A DNA stretch of 64,000 nt from Alphaproteobacteria bacterium (GTDB taxonomy: Bacteria; Myxococcota_A; UBA796; GCA-2862545), in NCBI GenBank assembly GCA_020632925.1, contig JACKER010000016.1, positions 1-64,000 of the forward strand, in the 5' to 3' direction. The position numbers and the translations under genes are program-made. The stretch's first letter is position 1. The number at the start of each line of letters is the position of its first letter. Shown here in pieces: positions 17,197 through 26,589 of this stretch. The notes beneath the pieces were generated by a model that saw only the letters and a list, made by a program, of their open reading frames with translations, was not told the DNA's origin and ran no database searches.

Positions 17197-20193
17197 TCAG
17201 TCCTTGGCCCAGGCGGGCAGACCCGGGGAGTCGAAGCCGTTGCCGTCGCGATCCACCCAGATCGGGTTGGTCAGCGCGTACGGGCGGACCGGGTACGTCC
17301 GGGGCACCGGGATGGCCGGCTCGAGCAGGGACGCGATCTCCTGCACGCCGCCGAGCGCCTCGGTCACGATCAGCTCGAGCTCGACGTAGGGGATCTCGAC
17401 CGGCGTGAACACCGGCGCCAGATCACCGTCGCCGGTCACGATCGCGACGTACCAGGCGTCCCGCGTGGGCTCGATCGTGAGGTCGCCGTCGTACCGGACC
17501 ACGTCGCCGTCGTCGGGCAGCTCGATCTCCTGGATGAGCACGCCGTTCTCGTACAGCTCGATGCGGTTCGCCGTCATCCAGGTCGGCGCCTGCACGTCGA
17601 GGTGCAGCGTGTGCGGTCCGTCGCCCGTGACCTCGCCGCCGATCGGCTCGCCGTCGATGGTCATGCGCACGAACGGCCCGTAGCTGGCGACCACGTGGTG
17701 ATCGCGGACCGCGTCGGCCACGGCCTGATCGTCGAGGAACGCGGGGTCGTCGGCGCCGACCATGACGTAGTTGCGGGGGCAGCCCGCCTCGGTGGAGGTC
17801 GTGCCGTGCGTGTCGCTGTTGCCGAGCGCGGTGTACCGGAAGCCGAGGTTCAAGAGCGCGAACCAGTCGTCGATCTGCCCGGGTAGATCGCGCGACAGGA
17901 CGTACGTGCCGTCGATGAGGCCCTGCTGCTCCTCCATCGTGCGCGTGGTCCACTGCAGCGACACCTGCTGGGTCGGGTCCGCCGCGTAGGCCTCCTGCTC
18001 GGTGACGGTGGGCGTGCGCAGGAAGTCGAAGCGCTTGCCGTTGAGGAGCTCGAGCCCGTCGAAGTCCCAGTAGATGTTGCTCTCGTCGAGCAGCGGGTTG
18101 GTCAGCGACAGCGTCGGCTGGTGGACGATGGCGAAGCCGTGCTCGCCCGGCGCCCCCGGCTGCCCGTCGAACGGGTCGAAGCCGTACTGGTCGAAGTACC
18201 CGAGGATGCCGTCGCGCGGGTGCCCGACGAACACGAACGGGTCGAGCCCGACCTGCTTGCCGGCGTCCCGCAGGCCGTTGACCAGGTCGTACGGGCGCTT
18301 GTCGGTCCAGTCGATCAGGTCGCGGCCGCCGCCCGCCTCCACGAGGAAGTCGTTGGCGAGCGGGAAGGCCAGGAAGTGCCCGATCTCGACCGTGGTGGTC
18401 TCGTTGCCGACCGCGGTCTGGACCCACTGCTCGAGCCCGAGGGCCTCCACCGTCGGGGCGTAGTCGACGACGAAGTCGTGGTCCGTGGACGAGAAGAACT
18501 CGACGCCCTCGGCGACCATGGTGCGGACGCGATCCGCGAGCACCACGCCCGAGTCGTGGGAGCGGACGGCGTGGACGTGCAGGTCGGCCGAGATCCAGTC
18601 GGTGCTCTCGACGCTGCGGACGACGGTGAAGTCGACGTGGGCGCCCTGGGTGTCGCCGACGGTGAAGGGCTGGCTCCAGTCGAGCTCGTACTCGAGGCCG
18701 CGGCTGGCGACCGCGACGTAGGTGCCGGGCGCGAGCTCCACCTCGCCCTGCCCGTACATCGAGAACACGACGCTCTCGGGGTCGCCGGCCACGAAGCCGT
18801 CGCCGAGCACGGGGTCGCGCACGGGACGCGCGTCCTGGCGGTACAGCGTGACCTTGGACGGGATGTTTCGGCCCATCTCGTCCACGACCTCGAAGGTGAG
18901 GACGCCGTGGCGGGCGGCCTCGAGCGCCACGGTCACCTGGCCGCCCTGCTCGACGTGGATGGGGACGCGCTTGCCGCCCGGACGGCCGCGATCGTGGACG
19001 TACAGCTCCCAGTCGCCGACCGGCAGGTGGCCCGAGAAGGAGCCGTCCGCGTCGTGGTCGTCGGGGTGGACGTCGGTCTCCCACTGCGACCACGGCTTCT
19101 CGGCGCCGGCCTCGTACACGAAGACGTCGACGCCGGAGAGCGCGTCGCCCGTGGACTGCTCGAACACGTGGCCGCTGACCGTGCCCCAGGCAATGCCCTT
19201 GGCGTCGAGGTACTGGTCCACGATCGAGCCGATGTCGCCGTCGCCGATGAAGAAGTACCGCTCGTACTCGTACCCCTCGGTCTGCGGGAACCGCCCGTTG
19301 CTGCCGTCGCCGTCCTGGGCGCCCCCGACGGCCGCCGTCTGCGAGGCCGTGAACAGGGGGACCCACAGGCTCCCTTCCTTGGGCGCCAGCCCGTAGCTGA
19401 CGCGGTCCGCCACGCCCGCGAGGAACGGGAACTCGAAGGGTTCGAGGAACGAGTTCTCGCCGCGCTGCATCGACTCGAACACGGCGCCGTCCTCGTCGAA
19501 CCCGATGCCGGGCGCGAAGACGTCGACGCTGCCACCCGAGAGGTAGAAGTCGCCCATCACCATGCCGGTGACGATCGCCCAGTCGATCAGCGGGAAGTTC
19601 TCGTCCTGGTACTGGACGGGCAGGATGGTCGCGGGCTCGACGCCGCCCACCGCGGTCGACGCCACGGTGCGGATCGTGAACCAGGGCACGTCGTCCTGCG
19701 CGACGTACTCCGTCCACATGTGGAAGTCGGGCGCCGCGACCAGTCCCCACAGCGCTCCGAGCAGCGACAGGAACGGGACGGCCTCGCCGTCGACGCGGAT
19801 CGCGGCGGTCCCCGGCGGCGCGTCCTCCACGATGTACACCGCGTCAGGGTTCTCCGGATCGGGGTGCAGCACGTTCATGTTCGTGGTCGGGAAGAGCTCG
19901 GCGAACTGGTCCAGCCCGCGGCCACCGGCGAAGGTGGGATCGCTACGGACGATGTCGGCGTCCACGATCGAGCCGCCGTAGAGCCCGGGACCGAGCGAGT
20001 TGCGGTTCGCGAGGATCGCGACGCGCGCGTGGCCGTTGGACAGGATGAAGTCACCCGGCTGCGCGATGGCCTTGGGCCCCCCGATCGCCTGGTCGAGGCT
20101 GTCGATGCGGTGGGCCTCGGCGTGCATCGTGGCCGGTGTCCCGCAGGACAGCAGCGACAGGGTGGCGAGGAGGAGGGGCAGGTTGTTTCGCAT
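17197..20193 (-). CDS. PHP-domain lipoprotein (CehA/McbA-like metallohydrolase)
   Basis: 998 aa. The leader MRNNLPLLLATLSLLSC gives a lipobox with Cys17. The N-terminal half is beta-rich, with a carboxypeptidase-regulatory-like stretch (SGHVFEQSTGDALSGVDVFV). Around residues 535-560 comes DLHVHAVRSHDSG and FFSSTDHD, the metal-ligand motif of PHP phosphoesterases. Later GNSDTHG completes the typical CehA/McbA set. Known relatives include a carbaryl hydrolase; substrates of most members are unknown. It starts 36 bp from the divergent porin-like gene, so the two probably share a control region, and it is in line with tldD-pmbA downstream. Confidence 0.8.
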   Translation of the reverse strand: MRNNLPLLLATLSLLSCGTPATMHAEAHRIDSLDQAIGGPKAIAQPGDFILSNGHARVAILANRNSLGPGLYGGSIVDADIVRSDPTFAGGRGLDQFAELFPTTNMNVLHPDPENPDAVYIVEDAPPGTAAIRVDGEAVPFLSLLGALWGLVAAPDFHMWTEYVAQDDVPWFTIRTVASTAVGGVEPATILPVQYQDENFPLIDWAIVTGMVMGDFYLSGGSVDVFAPGIGFDEDGAVFESMQRGENSFLEPFEFPFLAGVADRVSYGLAPKEGSLWVPLFTASQTAAVGGAQDGDGSNGRFPQTEGYEYERYFFIGDGDIGSIVDQYLDAKGIAWGTVSGHVFEQSTGDALSGVDVFVYEAGAEKPWSQWETDVHPDDHDADGSFSGHLPVGDWELYVHDRGRPGGKRVPIHVEQGGQVTVALEAARHGVLTFEVVDEMGRNIPSKVTLYRQDARPVRDPVLGDGFVAGDPESVVFSMYGQGEVELAPGTYVAVASRGLEYELDWSQPFTVGDTQGAHVDFTVVRSVESTDWISADLHVHAVRSHDSGVVLADRVRTMVAEGVEFFSSTDHDFVVDYAPTVEALGLEQWVQTAVGNETTTVEIGHFLAFPLANDFLVEAGGGRDLIDWTDKRPYDLVNGLRDAGKQVGLDPFVFVGHPRDGILGYFDQYGFDPFDGQPGAPGEHGFAIVHQPTLSLTNPLLDESNIYWDFDGLELLNGKRFDFLRTPTVTEQEAYAADPTQQVSLQWTTRTMEEQQGLIDGTYVLSRDLPGQIDDWFALLNLGFRYTALGNSDTHGTTSTEAGCPRNYVMVGADDPAFLDDQAVADAVRDHHVVASYGPFVRMTIDGEPIGGEVTGDGPHTLHLDVQAPTWMTANRIELYENGVLIQEIELPDDGDVVRYDGDLTIEPTRDAWYVAIVTGDGDLAPVFTPVEIPYVELELIVTEALGGVQEIASLLEPAIPVPRTYPVRPYALTNPIWVDRDGNGFDSPGLPAWAKD

Positions 20194-20229
20194 GCCGCTA
20201 TCCTAGCGCCCCGACCGATCGGAGACCGC

Positions 20230-21429
20230 ATGATCGCGCTGCTGTTCGCCACCACCTCCGCCCTTGCCGCCGACGACGCCGAGCCGAAGGAGAACCGCGC
20301 CGTGGGCGGATCGCTCGCCGGTTGGGGCGATGTCCCGCTGGCGACCGACGAGGAGCGCACCAACGGGATGACGCACCTGTGGGCGCAGATCCAGGTGTGG
20401 GGGACCGTGTGGGATCAGGACGTGGACGCCCAGGCCGATCCCGCGACCTACGGCGACCCCGAGGCGGATGCCGGCTTCGCGCTGAACCGCGCGCGCTTCG
20501 GCATGGACGGCTTCGTCCCCATGCACGCGCTCGGCGGGCGGCACCAGGTGGACTACGCGATCGCGCTGGGGCTGGCGGCGCCGTACGACGTGCTGACGGA
20601 AGAGGACACCGACGTGCAGCTGGTCGACGGCTTCGGGCGGTGGGCCCTGCCGACGGACATGGGCACGACGAGCCTCTCGGTCGGCATGCAGCGCGTGCCC
20701 TTCGGTCGCGAGAACAACATCTCGAGCGCGACGATCCCGTTCCAGGAGTCGGGCGTGGCGTCCAACTGGATGGCGCCGTCGCGCGGCGTCGGCGTGGTCG
20801 CCGGCCAGTCGCTCCGGTTCGGGGAAGGGGAGCAGCCGGTCACGATCCTCGCCCGTGTGGGCGGGTTCCAGCCCGGTGATCCCTTCGGCACCGACGGCCC
20901 GCAGATGCTCTTCGACGGCCGCCTCGAGCTGTCGATCGGCGACACGTACACGACCTGGAACAAGGACCTGAAGAGCGCGCTCGGGGTCGGCGGCGCCGCG
21001 CTGATGCGGTCCGAGCCGGGCACGACGGTCTCCTCGGTCGAGGGCGATCTGCTCGCTCGGTACAAGGTCGTCACCCTGGTGGGGGAGGTGATCGCGTCGA
21101 CCGTCTCGCCGGTGGACACGGACATCCAGCAGCCCGGCGTCGTCGAGCAGACCCACCAGCTGGGTTGGACGGCCATGCTGTCGGGCTGGATCCCCGTGCG
21201 CAAGGCGTCGGGCATCGAGCCGGCGGTCCGCCTGTCCTCGTACGACGACGCGACCGCGCTCGAGTCCTCGGGTGACGTGATGATCCTGCACGGTGGCGCC
21301 ACGTGGCGGAACCTGCTGCCGCGGACCGACCTCGGCGCCGGGTACGTCCACCGGGCCGAGCTGCACACCGAGGTGCCCAACGACACCGTGCGCCTCTGGG
21401 TCCAGGTCCGCCCCGACGCGCGCCTGTAG
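20230..21429 (+). CDS. Outer-membrane porin-like protein
   Basis: 399 aa from ATG 20230. Residues 1-14 (MIALLFATTSALAA) form a signal peptide. The mature chain shows alternating beta-strand patterns and motifs reminiscent of phosphate-selective porins O and P (LNRARFGMDGF, DYAIALGLA, SVGMQRVPFGREN, GVGVVAGQ). The protein is probably a 16-18-strand outer-membrane barrel. It is divergent from the PHP lipoprotein with only 36 bp between them. It could carry substrate to that hydrolase, which is inference. Its stop abuts the stop of the next, convergent gene with no gap. Confidence 0.7.
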   Translation: MIALLFATTSALAADDAEPKENRAVGGSLAGWGDVPLATDEERTNGMTHLWAQIQVWGTVWDQDVDAQADPATYGDPEADAGFALNRARFGMDGFVPMHALGGRHQVDYAIALGLAAPYDVLTEEDTDVQLVDGFGRWALPTDMGTTSLSVGMQRVPFGRENNISSATIPFQESGVASNWMAPSRGVGVVAGQSLRFGEGEQPVTILARVGGFQPGDPFGTDGPQMLFDGRLELSIGDTYTTWNKDLKSALGVGGAALMRSEPGTTVSSVEGDLLARYKVVTLVGEVIASTVSPVDTDIQQPGVVEQTHQLGWTAMLSGWIPVRKASGIEPAVRLSSYDDATALESSGDVMILHGGATWRNLLPRTDLGAGYVHRAELHTEVPNDTVRLWVQVRPDARL

Positions 21430-22179
21430 TCAGAAGGTCCCGGCGATCCGGAGGCCGTGCGCCGTCGGGAGCACGGCCACCTGGCGGAACAGGCTCCCGC
21501 CGCGCTCGAGGCCTGCGTCGGTCCGGCCGCGCTCGTTGAGCTGCATCTGGACGATGCCGCAGGCCAGGACACCCCCGTACCAGACGGGGATGGTCACGGC
21601 GGTCGCCGGCTCGATGGCGGCGAACACCGCGAGGATCGGCACCACGGCGGTGGTCGCGCCCAACAACGACCACCCGAGCACGCCGGCGGTGCTGGTGACG
21701 TAGACCCCGCGCTCGCGCAGGGAACGGTTCGAGTACTGGACGGACGCGAACAGCAGGGGGGCGCTGGAGATCGCGCCCACGCTCCCCAGCGTGATGCCCA
21801 GCGCGCCCAGGCCGATGAGCGCGTCCTCGTCGTACTCCACGCCGAGGGCGACCACGACACCGCCCGCCGATCCGAGCGCGGTGGACACGAGCCCGGCGCC
21901 GAGCGCGTACCGCGAGAGGTTGACGCTGCGACGGTCCGCGAGATCCCACTTCTCGTGGTCCGCCATCCCCCGCATCGGCAGATCGTCGAGCCGCGGGACC
22001 TGGGGCACCGCGAGGTCCGGTGCGGGCTCGGGCACACCGTCCGGGGGCACGGCGGGGGCCGCCTCGGGCTCGGGCGTTGCCTCCGGCGCGGCCTCCGGCG
22101 TGGCCTCCGGCTCGGGGGATGCCGGCTCGGGCTCGGGCATCTCGGCGGCGAAGGCAGAGGTGATGGTCAGCATCCACAT
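21430..22179 (-). CDS. Pro/Glu/Ala-rich exported membrane protein
   Basis: 249 aa from ATG 22179. A short signal (MWMLTITSAFAA) is followed by about 40 residues of Pro/Glu/Ala/Thr repeats. A folded part then holds three or four hydrophobic segments (ALGAGLVSTALGSAGG, LIGLGALGITLGSVGA, TAVVPILAVFAAIEP, YGGVLACGIVQ). I recognise no family; myxobacterial genomes contain many such repeat-plus-membrane proteins. The linker may cross the periplasm. The convergent porin-like gene ends at the adjacent base. Confidence 0.6.
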   Translation of the reverse strand: MWMLTITSAFAAEMPEPEPASPEPEATPEAAPEATPEPEAAPAVPPDGVPEPAPDLAVPQVPRLDDLPMRGMADHEKWDLADRRSVNLSRYALGAGLVSTALGSAGGVVVALGVEYDEDALIGLGALGITLGSVGAISSAPLLFASVQYSNRSLRERGVYVTSTAGVLGWSLLGATTAVVPILAVFAAIEPATAVTIPVWYGGVLACGIVQMQLNERGRTDAGLERGGSLFRQVAVLPTAHGLRIAGTF

Positions 22180-22293
22180 GGGCGCAGGTTGCCAGACGCG
22201 TCGCCGATCCGCCACACCCCTGCAACGAAGCGTGTCCCCACGCAGCGCACGCCACGCCCCCCGGATACGACCAGCGGCTGCGCGGAGGCACGA

Positions 22294-23610
22294 GTGGCAC
22301 GCATCACGATGGACCCGTTCAACGCCGCCCTGGTGGTGGAGTCCCCTCACGTCTCCCTGGACGGATACCTCGAGGCGGCCGGGCTGAAGGTGACGCGCCT
22401 CGACAAGGTGCCCGACGAGGCGACGCTGATCGAGGCCATCCGGTCCACCGGCGCCCAGGTGCTGTTCAAGCGCAGCCGCGTGCCCGTGACCGACGCCGTC
22501 ATCCGGGCCTGCCCGTCGCTGCACGCCGTCCAGCTGTGCTGCATCGGGACCGACAGCGTCGACCTCGCGGCGTGCGCGCGCGAGGGCGTGCTGGTGTTCA
22601 ACGACCCGATCTCGAACGGCCGTAGCGTCGTCGAGCTCGCCATCGGGCACCTCGTCGCCCTGTCCCGCCGGCTGTACGAGACCGACGTCCAGATGCACGC
22701 GAACACCTGGCAGAAGTCGGAGGCCGGGCGGTACGAGATCCTCGGCAAGACGCTGGGGATCGTGGGACTGGGGAACATCGGCCGGCAGGTGGCGCGGGCC
22801 GCCGAGGCCATGGGGATGCGGATCCGGTTCTACGACAACCGGCTCGTGGCGCAGGAGGTCGGCGCGGAGATGGGGTGGCACCAGGCGGGGAGCCTGGTCG
22901 ACCTGTTCCGTACGTCGGACATGGTGACGGTCCACACCTCCGCGAAGGACGCGTGGGACCGCGACAACGCCGGCCTGCTCGACCCGGTGCTGTCGCAGCT
23001 CGGCGCGGAGCTCCCGGACGGGCCGCGGATCTTCCTGAACCTGGCCCGCGGCAACCTGCACTCCTCCGAGGCGCTGCTGGCGGCCGTGCGCGGCGGAGCC
23101 ATCCGCTACGCCGCCGTCGACGTGTTCCCGGACGAGCCCGCTCCCGGCCAGAAGGACTGGCAGAACCCCTACGCGGACGAGCCGCGCGTCTCCTGCACGC
23201 CGCACATCGGCGCGAGCACGCTCGAGGCCCAGCCGCGCATCGCGCGCCGCGTGGCGACCACGGTGGAGCGGTTCGCCCACACGGGCGCCCTGCGGGACTG
23301 CGTGTTCGAGCCCCGAGCGCTGCTCGCGCCGCAGGAGCTCGCGCCCGGCCAGGCGGTGCTCTCCGTGGTCCACTCGGTCTCTCGCGGCACGAAGAAGGCC
23401 GTGGACGACGCGATCTACGAGGCCGAGGTCGACAACCTGGGCTCGATGCACCGCGACTTCCCGAACGGCGTCGCCTACGACCTGTCGGTCCTCGACCGTC
23501 CGCTGGGCCAGAAGGAGCTGGAGGCGCTCGTCACCCGCGCCGCCTCCCTGGCCCACGAGCCCGGCGCGATCCGGTCCATCCGTCAGGTCGTCGTTCGCTC
23601 CCTGTCGTGA
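22294..23610 (+). CDS. serA: D-3-phosphoglycerate dehydrogenase-like 2-hydroxyacid dehydrogenase
   Basis: 438 aa from GTG 22294, with GGAGG 5 bases upstream; ATG 22309 is the alternative. The NAD-binding motif GLGNIGRQVA and the catalytic Arg/Glu/His set (LARGNL, DVFPDEPA, HIGASTLEAQ) identify the D-isomer 2-hydroxyacid dehydrogenase family, with the SerA-type pattern in the last motif. The C-terminal 100 residues resemble an ACT-like regulatory part but are weakly conserved. Its role would be the first step of serine synthesis from 3-phosphoglycerate. It is convergent with recN. Confidence 0.8.
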   Translation: MARITMDPFNAALVVESPHVSLDGYLEAAGLKVTRLDKVPDEATLIEAIRSTGAQVLFKRSRVPVTDAVIRACPSLHAVQLCCIGTDSVDLAACAREGVLVFNDPISNGRSVVELAIGHLVALSRRLYETDVQMHANTWQKSEAGRYEILGKTLGIVGLGNIGRQVARAAEAMGMRIRFYDNRLVAQEVGAEMGWHQAGSLVDLFRTSDMVTVHTSAKDAWDRDNAGLLDPVLSQLGAELPDGPRIFLNLARGNLHSSEALLAAVRGGAIRYAAVDVFPDEPAPGQKDWQNPYADEPRVSCTPHIGASTLEAQPRIARRVATTVERFAHTGALRDCVFEPRALLAPQELAPGQAVLSVVHSVSRGTKKAVDDAIYEAEVDNLGSMHRDFPNGVAYDLSVLDRPLGQKELEALVTRAASLAHEPGAIRSIRQVVVRSLS

Positions 23611-23613
23611 GCT

Positions 23614-25323
23614 TCAGGCCGGCGACGGCGCCGATCCGGAGCCCTCGCGCAGCAGGACGCGGGCGGCCTCCCGGGCGGCGTCGGACACCTTGCGGCCGCC
23701 CAACATCCGCGCGAGCTCCTCGATCCGCGCGGGATCGTCCAGCCGGGTGAGACGGCTGTGGGTGCGGCCCTCGACGACCGCCTTGCTCACGTGCAGGTGG
23801 TGGTGGCCGAAGGCGGCGATCTGCGGCTGGTGCGTGACGCAGATGACCTGGTGGTGGCGGGAGACCTCGTGCAGCTTGCGGCCGATGGCCTCGGCGACCG
23901 CGCCGCCCACGCCCGTGTCCACCTCGTCGAACACGTACGTCCCGACGGGCCCGAGGCCCGCGAGCACCCGCTTGGTGGCCAGCAGCGAGCGCGACAGCTC
24001 CCCACCCGAGGCGATGCGGTGCAACGGACGCGGGGGCTCCCCCGGGTTGGGCGAGACCAACAGCTCCACCCGGTCCAGGCCCGTCGCCGTCAGGCGCGCC
24101 CCACCGATCGTCAGATCCCCGTCCTCGGCGGCGAGCTCCTCGACCTCGACCCGGACCTCGGCGCCGCCCATCCCGAGCTCCGCCAGCTCCTCGCCGATCG
24201 CGCTCCCCAGCGCCGCCGCGCGCTGCCGACGCATCTCCGACAGCTCGCGCGCGGCCCTGCCAGCCGCCTCCAGCGCCTCGCGCAGCTCGCGCTCCAGCCG
24301 GTCGAGGTGGAGCTCGGCCTCCTCCAGCTGGGCGAGTTCCTCCTCCGCCGACCTGCGCCACGCCATCGCCTCGTCCAACGAGCCGTGGCGCCGCGCCACC
24401 CGGCGGAGCGCTGCCAGGCGCTCCTCGGCGCGGGAGGCCTGCTCCGGGTCCACGTCGAGCCGGCCCACCCACCCGCCGATCTCCCGCCCCGCGTCCTCCA
24501 GCTCGAGACGCGCGCCCCCGACCTGTGAGGCGAGGGGAGCCAGCGCGGGATCGAGGTGCGAGGCCTGCCGTAGATCAGCCTCCAACCTGGCCAGCTCCGC
24601 GGCGATCGAGCGGTCGCGGCCGACGAGCGCGGCCTCCGCGCGTCGCCCCGTCTCCAGCAGCCGCCCCGCGTTCCGCGAGCGAGCCACCAGCGCCTCGAGC
24701 TCCTCGAGCTCCCCCGGGCTCGGGTCCAGGCGACGCAGCTCCGCCAGCTGGAACCGGAGCAGGTCGCACCGGTCCGCACGGTCCGCGGCGCGGGCGCGGA
24801 GATCGAGGAGGCGTGACCGCGCCGACGCGGCCTCCTCGTACGTCCGCTTCACCTCCGCCACCAGCTCCGGCCGGGCGATCCAGCCGTCCAACGTCGACAG
24901 ATGGGTCGCCGGGTCCGACAGCGAGTGGTGCTCGTGCTGGGAGGTGATGTCGCACACCGCCCGCCCGATGCGCTGGAGCTGCGCCGCGGTCGCGAGGGAC
25001 CCGTTCACCGTCGCCCGGCTGCGCCCACCCTGCAGCGTCCGCCGCAGCACGACCTCGTCGTCCGCTGGCAGGTCCATCGCCCGCAGCATCGCCCGCGCCT
25101 CCGGGTCGTCCCGCAGGTCCAACAGGGCCTCCACCTCGCCCCGGTCGGCGCCCGCGCGGACCAGCTCGGGGTGCGCGCGCCCGCCCAACACGAGCTGCAG
25201 CGCGTGCACGAGGATCGACTTGCCCGCGCCCGTCTCCCCCGTGACCACGGTGAGGCCGGGCTCGAAGGTGGCGTCGAGCGACTCGACGATCGCCAGGTTG
25301 CGGATGCGGAGCGCGGTGAGCAC
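23614..25323 (-). CDS. recN: DNA repair protein RecN
   Basis: 569 aa from GTG 25323, near the usual 550 of RecN. Walker A is GETGAGKS (residues about 29-36) in the typical LTVVTGETGAGKSILVHAL context. Long coiled coils fill the middle (about 150-360). The C-terminal ATPase half has ASGGELSR (signature) and VFDEVDTGVGG (Walker B), and THQPQIAAFG. It is an SMC-like ATPase acting in double-strand break repair. It lies 26 bp downstream of the cyclo-ligase/Nudix gene, in the same operon. Confidence 0.95.
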   Translation of the reverse strand: MLTALRIRNLAIVESLDATFEPGLTVVTGETGAGKSILVHALQLVLGGRAHPELVRAGADRGEVEALLDLRDDPEARAMLRAMDLPADDEVVLRRTLQGGRSRATVNGSLATAAQLQRIGRAVCDITSQHEHHSLSDPATHLSTLDGWIARPELVAEVKRTYEEAASARSRLLDLRARAADRADRCDLLRFQLAELRRLDPSPGELEELEALVARSRNAGRLLETGRRAEAALVGRDRSIAAELARLEADLRQASHLDPALAPLASQVGGARLELEDAGREIGGWVGRLDVDPEQASRAEERLAALRRVARRHGSLDEAMAWRRSAEEELAQLEEAELHLDRLERELREALEAAGRAARELSEMRRQRAAALGSAIGEELAELGMGGAEVRVEVEELAAEDGDLTIGGARLTATGLDRVELLVSPNPGEPPRPLHRIASGGELSRSLLATKRVLAGLGPVGTYVFDEVDTGVGGAVAEAIGRKLHEVSRHHQVICVTHQPQIAAFGHHHLHVSKAVVEGRTHSRLTRLDDPARIEELARMLGGRKVSDAAREAARVLLREGSGSAPSPA

Positions 25324-25349
25324 GGCTGGTCGAGTATCCGGGCGAGCGG

Positions 25350-26288
25350 TCAGGATCTGTCCGCCTGCGAGAGATGACCCTTCAAGGCTGCGATCAGTGG
25401 GATGTCCGCGGGCGCCCAGCCCACGTCGTCGAGCTCGGCGGCGGAGAGCCAGCGCGCGTCGTCGTGCTCGGTGAGGCGAGGGGTGTCGCCGCTGTGGACC
25501 AGCAGCCCCTCGAGCTGCACGGTGACGTCGTCGTACGCGTGGATGGCGCGCCCGAGCGGGCCGGTCACCCGGGCACGGATGCCGAGCTCTTCGAACAGCT
25601 CGCGGACCAGCGAGGTGTGGTCGTCCTCGCCCGGCTCGACCTTGCCGCCGGGCAGCTCCCACAGGCCCGCCCGCGCCTTCCCCGCGCCGCGGCGTACCGC
25701 GTACACGCGACCATCCCGGACCCACGCACCCGCGGTGACCCGGATCGGGGGGCGCACCGGCACATCGGCCGACGGCGTCACCACCCGGTCCATCGGGCGG
25801 TCGTGGGCCTCGACCGGCACCCAGGGGAGCAGCTGGTCGTCGACGCCCACCCCGATCGCCAGGGGCGCGTGCTCGGCCAGCCAGCGGTCGTAGTGCCCCG
25901 CGCCGAAGCCGAGGCGTCCACCGCTCGCGTCGAAGGCCAGCCCGGGCACGATCGCGAGCTCCACGCCCGCCAGGACCGGCCCGTCGCTCGTCGGGATGCC
26001 GAGGACCCCGCGCACCAGCGGCTCCTCGAGCTCGCGTGCCTCCATCCGCCCCTGACCGAGGACCTGGGGGACGGCCACGCGGTGCCCTCGCTCGCGCAGC
26101 GCGCGGACCAGCGTGGACGTGGGCAGCTCGTTGCGCACCGACAGGTAGACCAGGATCCGCCGCGGCCGCGCCAGCTCGGGGTCGGCGAGGAGGCGCTCGG
26201 CCACCCGGTCTCCCGCCGAGGTCAGGCGCTCGGGTTCGAGTGCCCGGCGCAGGGCCTTCATCCGGTCTCGCAGCTCGTCTTTGGTCAC
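25350..26288 (-). CDS. 5-formyltetrahydrofolate cyclo-ligase fused to a Nudix hydrolase
   Basis: 312 aa from GTG 26288, with AGGGGGA upstream. Residues 1-185 are a cyclo-ligase: VPGLAFDASGGRLGFGAGHY is the family's ATP/folate signature, and DRPMDRVVTPS its C-terminal end. Residues about 190-312 are a Nudix domain whose box GKVEPGEDDHTSLVRELFEELG fits Gx5Ex7REUxEEUG with all metal ligands. The first domain recycles 5-formyl-THF to methenyl-THF. The second probably hydrolyses a modified nucleotide in the MutT manner. The fusion has no frame break and sits next to recN, so nucleotide-pool cleaning is a reasonable guess. Confidence 0.85.
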   Translation of the reverse strand: MTKDELRDRMKALRRALEPERLTSAGDRVAERLLADPELARPRRILVYLSVRNELPTSTLVRALRERGHRVAVPQVLGQGRMEARELEEPLVRGVLGIPTSDGPVLAGVELAIVPGLAFDASGGRLGFGAGHYDRWLAEHAPLAIGVGVDDQLLPWVPVEAHDRPMDRVVTPSADVPVRPPIRVTAGAWVRDGRVYAVRRGAGKARAGLWELPGGKVEPGEDDHTSLVRELFEELGIRARVTGPLGRAIHAYDDVTVQLEGLLVHSGDTPRLTEHDDARWLSAAELDDVGWAPADIPLIAALKGHLSQADRS

Positions 26289-26308
26289 ACGTCCCCCTCG
26301 GGCCGGAG

Positions 26309-26314
26309 TATCCT
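26309..26314 (+). promoter_or_regulatory. TATCCT element, possible -10 box
   Basis: TATCCT lies 16 bases before the ATG at 26331. The same hexamer occurs at 20199-20204 and 57520-57525, each just upstream of a start codon with a short leader. It could be a lineage-specific -10 element; no -35 is obvious. Confidence 0.3.
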
Positions 26315-26330
26315 GCGCCCGGAGGTGGAC

Positions 26331-26585
26331 ATGGTCAGCTGCGGTGGATGTCGTCGACACGTGCGGGACTCGGACGCGGTGTGTCCGTTCTGCGGCGCCC
26401 CGGGCGCGCTGGCCTCGACCGGGCCCACGGCCCTCGAACGCGCTCGGACGATGGCGGGCGTGGCGCTGACCGCGATCGTGCTCTCCGCCTGCTACGGCAC
26501 CGGGGTCACGGACAAGCCGACCCCGACGCTCACCACCGGCGACACCGGCCAGACCGGCGACACCGCCGAGACCACGACCCCCTGA
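26331..26585 (+). CDS. Small zinc-ribbon membrane protein
   Basis: 84 aa from ATG 26331, directly behind GGAGG. The N-terminus has two CxxC pairs (CGGC and CPFC), a rubredoxin-like zinc ribbon. Residues about 42-54 form one hydrophobic segment ending in LSAC, which looks like a lipobox but lies too far from the N-terminus for a normal signal. The tail is a Thr/Gly/Asp repeat (LTTGDTGQTGDT), the linker type seen in other lipoproteins here. The function is unknown. It is divergent from the cyclo-ligase gene and 4 bp from the response regulator, probably in the same operon. Confidence 0.6.
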   Translation: MVSCGGCRRHVRDSDAVCPFCGAPGALASTGPTALERARTMAGVALTAIVLSACYGTGVTDKPTPTLTTGDTGQTGDTAETTTP

Positions 26586-26589
26586 TCCC

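Noticed and set aside
18121..20229. The open frame extending 2.1 kb upstream of the porin-like gene on the plus strand
   Set aside because: It is the antisense of the PHP lipoprotein; homology and the signal peptide begin only at ATG 20230.
22180..22293. Sigma-54 promoters such as TGGCGTGCGCTGC upstream of the Pro/Glu-rich protein
   Set aside because: The GG and GC elements are not 10 bases apart.
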